In this document: in pieces, positions 35,601 through 42,498 of the stretch
Layout: every line of letters starts with the position of its first letter
How positions within the stretch are numbered: position 1 is the first letter of the stretch
Assembly (NCBI GenBank): GCA_008933835.1
Contig: WBUG01000006.1
Location: 21,690 to 85,689, forward strand
DNA length: 64,000 bases
Origin: Bacteroidota bacterium
GTDB taxonomy: Bacteria; Bacteroidota; Ignavibacteria; UBA10030; UBA8401
Direction: 5' to 3'
Notes under the pieces: model-generated
Told to the model about the DNA's origin: nothing
What the model saw: only the letters and a program-made list of their open reading frames with translations
The model's database searches: none
Position numbers and translations under genes: made by a program

Positions 35601-35858
35601 GATGACCAGCGGCATCCCGGGCAGGTAGCAATTGACGAGCACCTCCTCCGCGCAGAACCCGAAGCATCCGGTGACGGAGAGGGCGATGCCGGCGTGCTTC
35701 GTATCGATGGCGCTCCGGAGGGCGGCGAAGACCTCGCGCGCGCCGTTGCCGATGCCGCACGTGCCCATGCCGACGGAGACCTTCGGAACGGGGGGCATGA
35801 GCTTCTTCATCCCGCTGGCACGCATCGCGGCGAGCGAGGCATCATCCATGATGGTCAT
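32697..35858 (-). CDS. HydB-type NADH subunit fused to GltD/NfnB-like NADPH oxidoreductase
   Basis: The protein has 1,053 residues, starting MTIMDDASLAAM behind AGGGAGGAAAC. The first ~130 residues are a thioredoxin-like 2Fe-2S domain (GMGTCGIGNG, TGCFGFC). Residues ~160-570 are NuoF-like with FMN/NAD motifs GRGGAGFPTAVKW and [12 protein letters not shown], and 4Fe-4S ligands ESCGKCTPCREG. In place of the usual HydB C-terminal ferredoxin it continues as a GltD/NfnB-like half. That half has a cysteine cluster domain (CENSCPLHMNIPGYL; GRICYFHCQMRCRR), an FAD site VIGAGPAGLTAAYYL and an NADP-type site VVGAGNVAIDAARSC with YRRDRDEMPA. The fusion puts NAD and NADP sites on one chain. Confidence 0.9.
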   Translation of the reverse strand: MTIMDDASLAAMRASGMKKLMPPVPKVSVGMGTCGIGNGAREVFAALRSAIDTKHAGIALSVTGCFGFCAEEVLVNCYLPGMPLVILHRVTPKDAVNIVDSLSKGLMPLKKALCKIERWDFFTGAVEFGTGLPGVPLWNELPFFKGQKKIVLREAGLINPEDIEEYAAVGGYRALLKALTAMSRDEVLEEVKKAKLRGRGGAGFPTAVKWEMMKKVEVDTKYIICNADEGDPGAYMNRNEIESDPHALIEGMLIGAYVMGAAEGVMYVRAEYPLAVERFRNAVAQARHHGLVGERIFGSPFSISLSYVEGAGAFVCGEETALIASIEGRAGRPVPRPPYPAQKGLWGKPTNINNVETWFNVPVIVAIGGDAFARFGTPASTGTKVFSLVGKVKNTGLVELPLGTTLETIIYQMGEGTGTKKKIRAVQTGGPSGGCIPVEHFNTPVDYESLGKLGAIMGSGGMVVMDQDNCMVDVARYFVEVTAGESCGKCTPCREGLAQSLAILNRITRGEGSMDDLDTLERLSYVIRDSSLCGLGQTSANPVLSTLRYFRDEYEKHIIEKRCRAGVCENLFMALCENSCPLHMNIPGYLQLLKEGRIEEAFELTLRDNPLPGTVGRICYFHCQMRCRRDQVDDPVNQGEIHRYLADTMYKMGKEREIYQRLIREKLSPTGKKVAVIGAGPAGLTAAYYLVRLGHAVTVYDGHARAGGILQYGIPAYRLPKDVVNKELELFKKLGVRFVFNTRVGKDIAFRTLQKQNDAVFIAVGAEKDIALSIDGGGLDGVHQGYEFLESLAIGRRLRIGKKVAVVGAGNVAIDAARSCRRLGCDVTLVYRRDRDEMPANEHEVSDAMDEGIRFRFMSAPARIIGDANGRVAGLEVARMTFDGFDAYGRKRPVDTGEKEIIECTNVVLAIGEKVEFEAARDAGIELRKNGAIKVQQPSGRTNLPRVYAGGDAVTGPATVSEAMGLARRTAETIDLDLMKERRFQKLFREFTYKDEVELEPEETRKIDPKKIPVKERLSSFQEVLTGYTGEEALLEATRCLRCDVKCHEYNDQ

Positions 35859-36376
35859 GGCCGTTTCCTCCCTTTCGACAGTCTTCCGATGCGTTTCTGC
35901 AGTTTCGCGCTCGTCATGGCCCCGTCGATGCTGCCGTCCACGGCGACGACCGGAGCGAGGGCGCACTGCCCGAAACAGGCGACCGTGGAAACGGTGAACT
36001 GGCGGTCCGGCGTCGTCACGAGCGGCTCACCCTCCTCGAGCCCCTTCTTGCAGTCGAGCATGAGCCCGATATCGTCGAGCAGCGAGCGCGACCCCTTGGT
36101 ATGACACGCCGTCCCGCGGCAGACGGTCACGGTGTGCTTCCCCTGCGGCTTCAGATTGAAGAAGGAATAGAAGGTCGCGACGTTGTAGATGCGGGAGAGG
36201 GGAACGCCGGTCCGCTGCGAGACACGTTCGAGCGCCTCCTCCGGCAGGTAGCGTGCATCGTTCAGCCGCTGCACCTCCTCCAGAATGCCGAGCAGTTCTC
36301 CGTGGGTTCCGGCGCGCTGCTGCACGATCTCGTCGATCTCCTGCTCTTCGGCCGTCGGGAATTCCGTACCATCCAT
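35855..36376 (-). CDS. hydC: NuoE-like 2Fe-2S subunit of the [FeFe] hydrogenase
   Basis: This 173-residue thioredoxin-like protein keeps all four cluster cysteines in VCRGTACHTKG and ACFGQCALAP. The helical start (RTGVPLSRIYNVATFYSFFN) is typical of NuoE/HydC. It would carry electrons within the HydABC complex. It is the first gene of the hyd-hox-hyp cluster and overlaps the hydB start by four bases. AAGGAT precedes the start. Confidence 0.94.
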   Translation of the reverse strand: MDGTEFPTAEEQEIDEIVQQRAGTHGELLGILEEVQRLNDARYLPEEALERVSQRTGVPLSRIYNVATFYSFFNLKPQGKHTVTVCRGTACHTKGSRSLLDDIGLMLDCKKGLEEGEPLVTTPDRQFTVSTVACFGQCALAPVVAVDGSIDGAMTSAKLQKRIGRLSKGRKRP

Positions 36377-36850
36377 GAGCGTATCCTTTCGTCTTGGTGT
36401 GTTCGCCGCGTCATGAAACGGCGATGCCGCCGGCGGTCATGCAGTGGCATGACCGTACGGCGGCATCGCACGAACGGGATCCGACGCGGTATCGTATAGG
36501 CAGTCTCTCAGAAGACATCGGGGCCTCCGATGCCGACACGGGTGCTGCTGCGGTGAGCGACCGTGCTGCGGCGCGGCGTCCGTTGCGGACGGACCGCTCT
36601 GTGCACGGCTCAATCTACGGCCGGTCCGGCAACGGCCGGACCGCGGGGGGACTCGCAAAGTTTTCGTTGGACGCTGACGATGAATGACAACGGAAACATC
36701 CGCTCCCGTCGTACGACGGGAGCGCTTGATGACCGAGTTCCTTCATATCCTCTCACGCCGCTCGCCGCCGGCACCGCCGGACGGCACGATGAAACTGTGG
36801 AGCGTATCGATGGAACGATGCTGACGTCTCCTCCCGCGAAGGAGAGCGTC
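36377..36850 (-). other. Intergenic region with five stem-loops before hydC
   Basis: No gene is seen in these 474 bp. Five inverted repeats follow each other: 36701-36724 (perfect 10-bp stem, 4-nt loop), 36623-36642 (8-bp stem), 36578-36594 (6-bp stem), 36516-36532 (6-bp stem) and 36421-36469. The last is an 8-bp inner and 11-bp outer stem separated by a small internal loop. The first may end transcription of the upstream hox operon. The others would lie in the leader of the hyd-hox-hyp mRNA. No convincing sigma-70 or sigma-54 promoter was found. Confidence 0.55.
36701..36724 (-). terminator. Possible terminator hairpin after the second hoxH
   Basis: A perfect 10-bp GC-rich stem with a GTAC loop stands 127 bp past the hoxH stop. 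Only a weak T run (GATGTTTCC) follows on the minus strand, so termination efficiency is uncertain. Confidence 0.4.
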
Positions 36851-38278
36851 CTACCTCCTCTTCACATCCAGCACACGGCCGTCGGCGCCGAGCAGCTGCA
36901 CCTCCAACGGCATCTCGCCGGCGGCGTGGGTCGAACAGCTCAAGCAGGGATCGAAGCAGCGGATGCCCGCTTCGATGCGGTTCAGGATCCCTTCGGAGAC
37001 CTTCGGCCCGTCGATGAACTGCATGGCGATCTGCCGGACGGTGCGGTTCATCGCCATGTTGTTCTGCGCCGTCGCGATGAGCATGTTCACCTTCTGCAGC
37101 ACGCCGTTCTCGTCCACCCAGTAGTGATGGAACAGCGTCCCGCGCGGCGCTTCGCACGCGCCGATCCCTTCCAGTCGGTTGATCTCCGCCTTGGAGCGGA
37201 CCTGCGTGCCGAAGATGGCCGGATCGTGGAGCAGTTCCTCCAGCTTCTCCACCGCGAAGAGCATCTCGATGAGACGCGCGTAGTGGAAGTAGAAGGAGTT
37301 GTTCACCGCCTCAGAGGAGGGGGCGAGCTTCTTGAACAGACGCCGTTCCTGTTCCGCCAGCGGCGTGGTGATGGAATCGCAGATGTTCAGCCGGGCAAGA
37401 GGACCGACGCGATAGATGCCCTTGGGATAGCCGAGAGGCTTGTAGTACGGGAACTTCAGGTAGGACCACGATTCGCTCGCCTCACCGAAATCCTGACGGT
37501 ACTCCCGCGGGTCGATGTTGTTGGCGATGATGTTGCCGGCGCTGTCCATCACGCGAAGATTCCCGCCGTAGTACTCGAGCTCGCCGTTCGGTCCCACCAT
37601 GCCCATGAAGAGCGATTGGAAGTTCCCGAAGCTCGGGATCTCCTTCGAATACTGTTCGTGCACTCTCTTGATGGTCTTGATGGCGAGCAGCGCCGTCTCG
37701 CGAACTTCGGGATACCACGCCAGCAGCGCGTCCCGCTCCTCCCTGGTGAACGCCTCGCGTACGCCGCCGGCCACGGCCCAGGGGGTGTGGATACGGCGTC
37801 CGCCGAGCATCTCGATGACCTGCTGTCCGAACTTCCGCAGGCGGATACCCCGGACCGCGAAATCCTTGTCATGCGCCAGCAGGCCGAAGATGTTCCGGAG
37901 CGCCGGGTCCGCCTCGAAACCGAGGAGGAAATCCGGCGACGAGAGGTGGAAGAAACTGAGGGCGTGGGACTGGATCCACTGCGCGAGCGTCAGCATGCGG
38001 CGGAGCTTCTCGGCGGTCTCGGGAATGCCGATGGCGAGGATGTCGTCCCCCGCCTTGGCGGAGGTGACGAGATGGCTCGCGGGACAGATGCCGCAGATGC
38101 GCGAGGTGAGCCCCGGCATCTCCCACACCATGCGTCCTTCGCAGAACTTCTCGAAGCCGCGGAACTCGTTGACGTGGAAGCGCGCGTCCTGCACCTCCCC
38201 CTTGTCGTTCAGGTGGATGGTGATCTTGGCGTGGCCTTCGATGCGCGTGACGGGCGATATCGTGATGGTTTCGGACAT
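36851..38278 (-). CDS. hoxH: [NiFe] hydrogenase large subunit (Hox-type, second copy)
   Basis: This 475-residue protein starts [20 protein letters not shown]. The active-site cysteines are in [20 protein letters not shown] and [16 protein letters not shown] tail of ~20 residues after the L2 His would be removed by the protease. It is clearly related to the other large subunit in the window but not a recent copy. Examples of the differences are [10 protein letters not shown] against PVSHHLAAAK and distinct C-termini. It is the last gene of hoxE-F-U-orf99-Y-H. Confidence 0.94.
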   Translation of the reverse strand: MSETITISPVTRIEGHAKITIHLNDKGEVQDARFHVNEFRGFEKFCEGRMVWEMPGLTSRICGICPASHLVTSAKAGDDILAIGIPETAEKLRRMLTLAQWIQSHALSFFHLSSPDFLLGFEADPALRNIFGLLAHDKDFAVRGIRLRKFGQQVIEMLGGRRIHTPWAVAGGVREAFTREERDALLAWYPEVRETALLAIKTIKRVHEQYSKEIPSFGNFQSLFMGMVGPNGELEYYGGNLRVMDSAGNIIANNIDPREYRQDFGEASESWSYLKFPYYKPLGYPKGIYRVGPLARLNICDSITTPLAEQERRLFKKLAPSSEAVNNSFYFHYARLIEMLFAVEKLEELLHDPAIFGTQVRSKAEINRLEGIGACEAPRGTLFHHYWVDENGVLQKVNMLIATAQNNMAMNRTVRQIAMQFIDGPKVSEGILNRIEAGIRCFDPCLSCSTHAAGEMPLEVQLLGADGRVLDVKRR

Positions 38279-38363
38279 GGTCGGATTCTTCGCTGATGAA
38301 CGTTCTGTTCCACTGGACTCTGCCGGCACGGCGGAACCTCCGCCGCGGCCCGGGCGCGCCCTC

Positions 38364-38915
38364 TCAACCGTACCGGAGGAACTGCGTCTTGAACACCGGG
38401 ATGCGCCCCTGCAGCAGTTCCGAAATGGCGAACCAGATCTCGTCCGGCGTGGGGGGACAGCCGTGCAGGAACGCGTCCACCCGGATGAGATGGTGCAGCG
38501 GGATGGCCTGCTCGCGGAGCGACGCCAGGAACGTATGGTCGTTCGGCACCGAGTTGCAGAGGTCCGCCAGTTCCTTGTACGCGCGGTCGATGAGTTCGGC
38601 GTTGCCGAACCGGTTCCGCATGGCGGTGACGTTCCCCGTGGTGGCGCAGTCGCCGAACGAGATGACGTACTTCGAACGCCGGCGGATGATGTGCGCCATC
38701 TCCTCATTCTCGTCGTTCGTCACCGCCCCTTCGACGAGGGTGACGTCGACGTCCTTCGGGAACTCCTTCACGTCCGCGATGGGCGAATAGACGAGCTGGA
38801 CCTTGTCCGCCAGTTCGATGAGCCGCTCGTCGAGGTCGAGGAACGACATGTGGCAGCCGGAGCATCCGCCGAGCCAGGCGGTGGCGACCCGTGGTTTCTG
38901 GATGGTGTCACTCAT
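38364..38915 (-). CDS. hoxY: [NiFe] hydrogenase small subunit (HoxY-type, second copy)
   Basis: This 183-residue protein has cluster motifs [24 protein letters not shown] and HGCPPTPDE. The position of the second ligand reads [10 protein letters not shown], without the Cys seen in the first copy (EGSCC), which is common among HoxY proteins. There is no Tat signal. It overlaps the 99-residue protein gene by four bases and precedes hoxH by 85 bp. Confidence 0.93.
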   Translation of the reverse strand: MSDTIQKPRVATAWLGGCSGCHMSFLDLDERLIELADKVQLVYSPIADVKEFPKDVDVTLVEGAVTNDENEEMAHIIRRRSKYVISFGDCATTGNVTAMRNRFGNAELIDRAYKELADLCNSVPNDHTFLASLREQAIPLHHLIRVDAFLHGCPPTPDEIWFAISELLQGRIPVFKTQFLRYG

Positions 38916-39211
38916 AGATGTTCTTCGATGCTGATGGTGTACGTTTGACGCCGCTCGTGCGGATGACGGACGATGAGCCGGTCTCCCGGCGCGAGTCCCT
39001 TCCAGCGGACGAAATAATGTTCATGCGGACGGTCCGCCCCGCGGCAGATGCAGCGGTACGCTTCGACCTTCATCCGTTCCTCGCGGACGCCGCGCTTCAC
39101 GGAGAACGGCGCACCGACCTCCGGAAAGAACGGCAGCATGTTCTTGAGGACCAGGAAGTATCCGCTGCGCGCCTCCTCCGGCGAGATGGTCCGTTCATAC
39201 ACGTCGGTCAT
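38912..39211 (-). CDS. Uncharacterised 99-residue protein in the hox operon
   Basis: I do not recognise this family. The sequence is soluble, with an N-terminal helix (SPEEARSGYFLVLKNMLPFF). A strand-rich half follows (MKVEAYRCICRGADRPHEHYF; LAPGDRLIVRHP), suggesting a small beta-barrel. Cysteines at ~54 and 56 and several histidines (CIC, PHEH) could bind metal. It sits inside the hox operon, 12 bp after hoxU and overlapping hoxY (ATGA), so it is almost certainly a real gene co-expressed with the hydrogenase. A structural, chaperone or regulatory role are all possible. Confidence 0.8.
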   Translation of the reverse strand: MTDVYERTISPEEARSGYFLVLKNMLPFFPEVGAPFSVKRGVREERMKVEAYRCICRGADRPHEHYFVRWKGLAPGDRLIVRHPHERRQTYTISIEEHL

Positions 39212-39223
39212 GACGGGGTCCCC

Positions 39224-39952
39224 TTATTCGTTGGTGAACGCGACCCACTCCCGCTTCTGGCGGGCGGTGATGATGTACTTCAGGAAATCCTTCTTCTTCT
39301 CCATCTCGGAGACGGTGACCCCCTTCTCGAACAGGGCTCCGGTGGGACAGACCATGACGCACTTACCGCATTCGGTGCAGGTCTGCGAACTCCCCCAGGA
39401 ATAATCGAGCCCCGTCACGATCTCGCAGTCGATGCCGCGTCCCGCCACGTCCCACACGTGCGCACCTTCCACTTCGTCGCACACGCGGACGCACCGCGTG
39501 CAGAGGACGCAGCGGTTGTGGTCCATCACGTACTCCTTGTGCGTGGCGTCGAGCGACTTCTTCGGGAAGAGGTACGGGTAGCGGACCCGCACAAGACCCA
39601 CTTCGTACGCCAGGTCCTGCAGTTCGCAGTGGTTGTTCGCGACGCAGACGGCGCAGACATGGTTCCCTTCGGACGCGAGCAGCGCGACGATCATCCGGCG
39701 GTACTTGTCCAGCTTCTGATTGGAGGTGGTGATGACCATCCCCTCCTCGACCTTGGTGGTGCAGGCCGGCAGGAGCTTCGGGATGCCTTCGATCTGGACG
39801 AGGCAGAGCCGGCAGGCGCCGACCGTGGAGAGGCCCTCCAGATGGCACAGCGTCGGGATGGGGATCTTGTTCTGGCGGCAGACCGACAGGACGGATTCCC
39901 CTTCCTGCGCGCTGTACTGTTCGCCGTTGATGGTCAGTGTCTTGACAGCCAT
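39224..39952 (-). CDS. hoxU: Hydrogenase diaphorase iron-sulfur subunit (HoxU, second copy)
   Basis: This 242-residue NuoG-like protein has a 2Fe-2S domain (PTLCHLEG, GACRLCLV, PACTTK), a His-Cys3 cluster (HVCAVCVANNHC) and two full 4Fe-4S motifs (CVLCTRCVRVC; CTECGKCVMVCPTG). The second 4Fe-4S motif is complete, unlike in the first HoxU. It links HoxY to HoxF. It starts 91 bp after the hoxF stop. Confidence 0.95.
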   Translation of the reverse strand: MAVKTLTINGEQYSAQEGESVLSVCRQNKIPIPTLCHLEGLSTVGACRLCLVQIEGIPKLLPACTTKVEEGMVITTSNQKLDKYRRMIVALLASEGNHVCAVCVANNHCELQDLAYEVGLVRVRYPYLFPKKSLDATHKEYVMDHNRCVLCTRCVRVCDEVEGAHVWDVAGRGIDCEIVTGLDYSWGSSQTCTECGKCVMVCPTGALFEKGVTVSEMEKKKDFLKYIITARQKREWVAFTNE

Positions 39953-40043
39953 GACATGCTCACAAAAATTGGCGTGGAACTGGATACTCGATGATGGATT
40001 CAGGATTCATGGTACAGGTGCAGACGATCCGGTACCTCGCTCT

Positions 40044-41693
40044 CTACTTCTCAAAATCGACGACGATCCCCGGCTCTCCTTCGAACGTCTCCACGGGCTG
40101 CAGCAGCTGTTCGTACTCGTGACGGAAGAACCGGAGCGTGGAGAGGACCGGGTTCGGAGCGGACTGTCCGAGGCCGCACAGGCTGGTCTCTTTCACCATC
40201 ATGCAGAGCTCTTCGAGCAGCACCATGTCGTCCTGCGTCGCCTTCTTCTTGGAGATCTTGTCGAGCAGACCGTAGATGTGGCGGGTGCCGACACGGCACG
40301 GGATGCACTTGCCGCACGACTCGTCCATGCAGAACTGCATGAAGAACTTCGCGACCTCGACCATCCGGGAGGTGGAGTCCATCACGATGAGACCGCCGCT
40401 TCCCATGATGGAACCGACCTTCATCAGCGATTCATAGTCCACCGGAAGATCGAGCTGGTCCGCCGGAATGCAGCCGCCGGAGGGACCGCCGGTCTGGGCC
40501 GCTTTGAACTCCGTCCCGTCGGGCGTACCGCCGCCGATGTCGAAGATGATGGTGCGGAGCGGGATGCCCATCGGCACTTCGATGAGGCCGGTGTTGCGGA
40601 TGTTCCCGGCCAGGGCGAAGACCTTGGTCCCTTTGCTCTTCTCCGTGCCGATGCCGGCGAACCAGTCCGAGCCCTTGCGGATGATGGGGGCGACGTTCGC
40701 GTACGTTTCGACGTTGTTGATGACGGTCGGCATGCCCCAGAGCCCTTTTTCGGAGGGGAACGGCGGCCGAGGGCGCGGGTTCCCGCGCTTGCCTTCGATG
40801 GAGGCGAGCAGCGCGGTCTCTTCGCCGCAGACGAAGGCACCGGCGCCGATGCGGATGTCGATACGGAAGTTGAACTGCGATTCGAGGATGCGGTTGCCGA
40901 GCAGTCCCGCCTTCTCGGCCTGCTTGATGGCGAGCTTCAGCCGTTCGATGGCGAGCGGATACTCCGCCCGGCAGTAGATGTACCCCTGCTGCGCGCCGAC
41001 CGCGTAGCCGGCGATGGCCATCCCTTCGAGCACCCGGTGAGGGTCCCCCTCGAGCACGGAGCGGTCCATGAACGCCCCCGGGTCCCCCTCGTCCGCGTTG
41101 CAGACGACGTACTTCTGTTCGCCGTGCGCCTTGCGCACGATGCCCCACTTCAGTCCGGTGGAGTATCCGGCGCCGCCGCGGCCGCGCAGTCCGCTCTTGC
41201 GCACCTCTTCGATGACGTCCGCCGGCTGCATCTCGGTGAGCGCCTTCGCCAGTCCCGCATATCCCTCCGCCGCCACGTACTCGTCGATGCTCTCCGAATT
41301 GGTCCGGCCGCAGTTCTCGAGCACGATGCGCGTCTGCGAGGTGAAGAACGGCACGTTCGTATCGCACACGTGCGCGTCCACCTTCTTCCCGTTCACGATG
41401 TGCGATTCGACGATCTTCTCCGCCGTCCGGACGTCCACGTTGCGGTACATCGTATCGTCGCTCTGCACCTTCACGAGCGGTCCTTCGCCGCAGAGTCCCA
41501 TGCAGCCGGTGCCGATCACCTCGCACTCCTTGTCCAGCGCATGTTCCTTCACCTTCGCCTTGAGCGCCGCGCTCACCTTGTCCGCGCCGCACGAGGCGCA
41601 GCCGGCCGCGGAGCAGAAGAGGACGCGGTGCTTCTTCTGGTCCTGACGCTCCCGTTCCTGTTCGGCGAGGTCCTGGAGATCTTCAAGGGTCAT
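40044..41693 (-). CDS. hoxF: Hydrogenase diaphorase flavoprotein (HoxF/NuoF-type, second copy)
   Basis: The protein has 549 residues, starting [15 protein letters not shown] at the ATG overlapping the hoxE stop. An N-terminal thioredoxin-like domain has clustered cysteines ([22 protein letters not shown]). The NuoF core follows with [13 protein letters not shown] and [12 protein letters not shown] for FMN/NAD and [12 protein letters not shown] for the 4Fe-4S cluster. It ends at the N3 cluster region with a short acidic tail and lacks the GltD extension of the HydB protein. It oxidises or reduces NAD(H). Confidence 0.94.
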   Translation of the reverse strand: MTLEDLQDLAEQERERQDQKKHRVLFCSAAGCASCGADKVSAALKAKVKEHALDKECEVIGTGCMGLCGEGPLVKVQSDDTMYRNVDVRTAEKIVESHIVNGKKVDAHVCDTNVPFFTSQTRIVLENCGRTNSESIDEYVAAEGYAGLAKALTEMQPADVIEEVRKSGLRGRGGAGYSTGLKWGIVRKAHGEQKYVVCNADEGDPGAFMDRSVLEGDPHRVLEGMAIAGYAVGAQQGYIYCRAEYPLAIERLKLAIKQAEKAGLLGNRILESQFNFRIDIRIGAGAFVCGEETALLASIEGKRGNPRPRPPFPSEKGLWGMPTVINNVETYANVAPIIRKGSDWFAGIGTEKSKGTKVFALAGNIRNTGLIEVPMGIPLRTIIFDIGGGTPDGTEFKAAQTGGPSGGCIPADQLDLPVDYESLMKVGSIMGSGGLIVMDSTSRMVEVAKFFMQFCMDESCGKCIPCRVGTRHIYGLLDKISKKKATQDDMVLLEELCMMVKETSLCGLGQSAPNPVLSTLRFFRHEYEQLLQPVETFEGEPGIVVDFEK

Positions 41694-42205
41694 GATACCA
41701 CCTCCGGTACTGAGAGTTTCACCTGTTCCACGCGGCGGATGGATTCGTCCGGTGTGAGCTTTCCGACCACCGCGTCGTCCAGCACCGCCACCGGCGCCAG
41801 ACCGCACGAACCGACGCACCGCGCGGTGATGAACGAGACCGAATTGTCCTTCGTCGTGTCGCCGAACCGGCACTGGTAGTGCTCCTCGAGCGCCGTCTGG
41901 ATCTGTTCCGCCCCTTTCACGTAGCAGGCGGTTCCCATGCAGAGGACGAAGGTGTGCTCCCCCTTCGGCTTCAGATTGAAGAAGTGATAGAAGGTGGCCA
42001 CGCCGTACACGCGGCTGAGCGGAAGCTTCAGCGAACGGGCGACGTAGATGAGGAGGTCGTTCTCGAGGTAGCCGAAGATACCCTGCGCGACGTGCAGGAT
42101 CTCGATGAGCGCATCGCCGCGGGCCTGATGCTTGGTGATGGCGCGGTCAAGGAGCTTGAACCGGTTGTCACCGCTCGGATGTTTCGGTTGTTCGACGGGA
42201 GACAT
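41690..42205 (-). CDS. hoxE: HoxE/NuoE-type 2Fe-2S subunit
   Basis: This 171-residue protein has all four ligands in [11 protein letters not shown] and [33 protein letters not shown] is the NuoE-family helix. It is the first gene of the second hox operon. Its intact cysteines contrast with the fused HoxE domain in the other operon. Confidence 0.95.
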   Translation of the reverse strand: MSPVEQPKHPSGDNRFKLLDRAITKHQARGDALIEILHVAQGIFGYLENDLLIYVARSLKLPLSRVYGVATFYHFFNLKPKGEHTFVLCMGTACYVKGAEQIQTALEEHYQCRFGDTTKDNSVSFITARCVGSCGLAPVAVLDDAVVGKLTPDESIRRVEQVKLSVPEVVS

Positions 42206-42498
42206 GATGTGTCCAACGATTGAATTCGGAGAGAGGTATCCGCAAGGATCTGCTGCAGCTGCCGTTCACCGGCACTGACCATTCTGAAGCAATTCCCGTG
42301 CTAATTTTATATCGCGACTGCGTTGAAAATTGTGAGGATGAATCGGCGGGGATTAGCGATTTTGCAAAGAGGGTTGAAGAACGTATGCAAAAGAGAGAAT
42401 TGGGTGATGCAGAATTCAGCGATGCATTCTTCATCACTGTATGGATAGTGAACGTTCCGCCGGAAAGGAGTTGTTCCTCCCCTCCGGCGGTGACGGCA
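42206..42498. other. Intergenic region before hoxE
   Basis: These 293 bp are more AT-rich than the neighbours and hold no convincing gene. A TATAAA-like hexamer on the minus strand near 42306-42311 has no good -35 partner at 16-18 bp. It presumably holds the hoxE promoter and the end region of the esterase transcript. Confidence 0.4.

Noticed and set aside
42300..42335. TATAAA-like -10 element before hoxE on the minus strand
   Set aside because: No acceptable -35 hexamer at 16-18 bp, so it was not called as a promoter.
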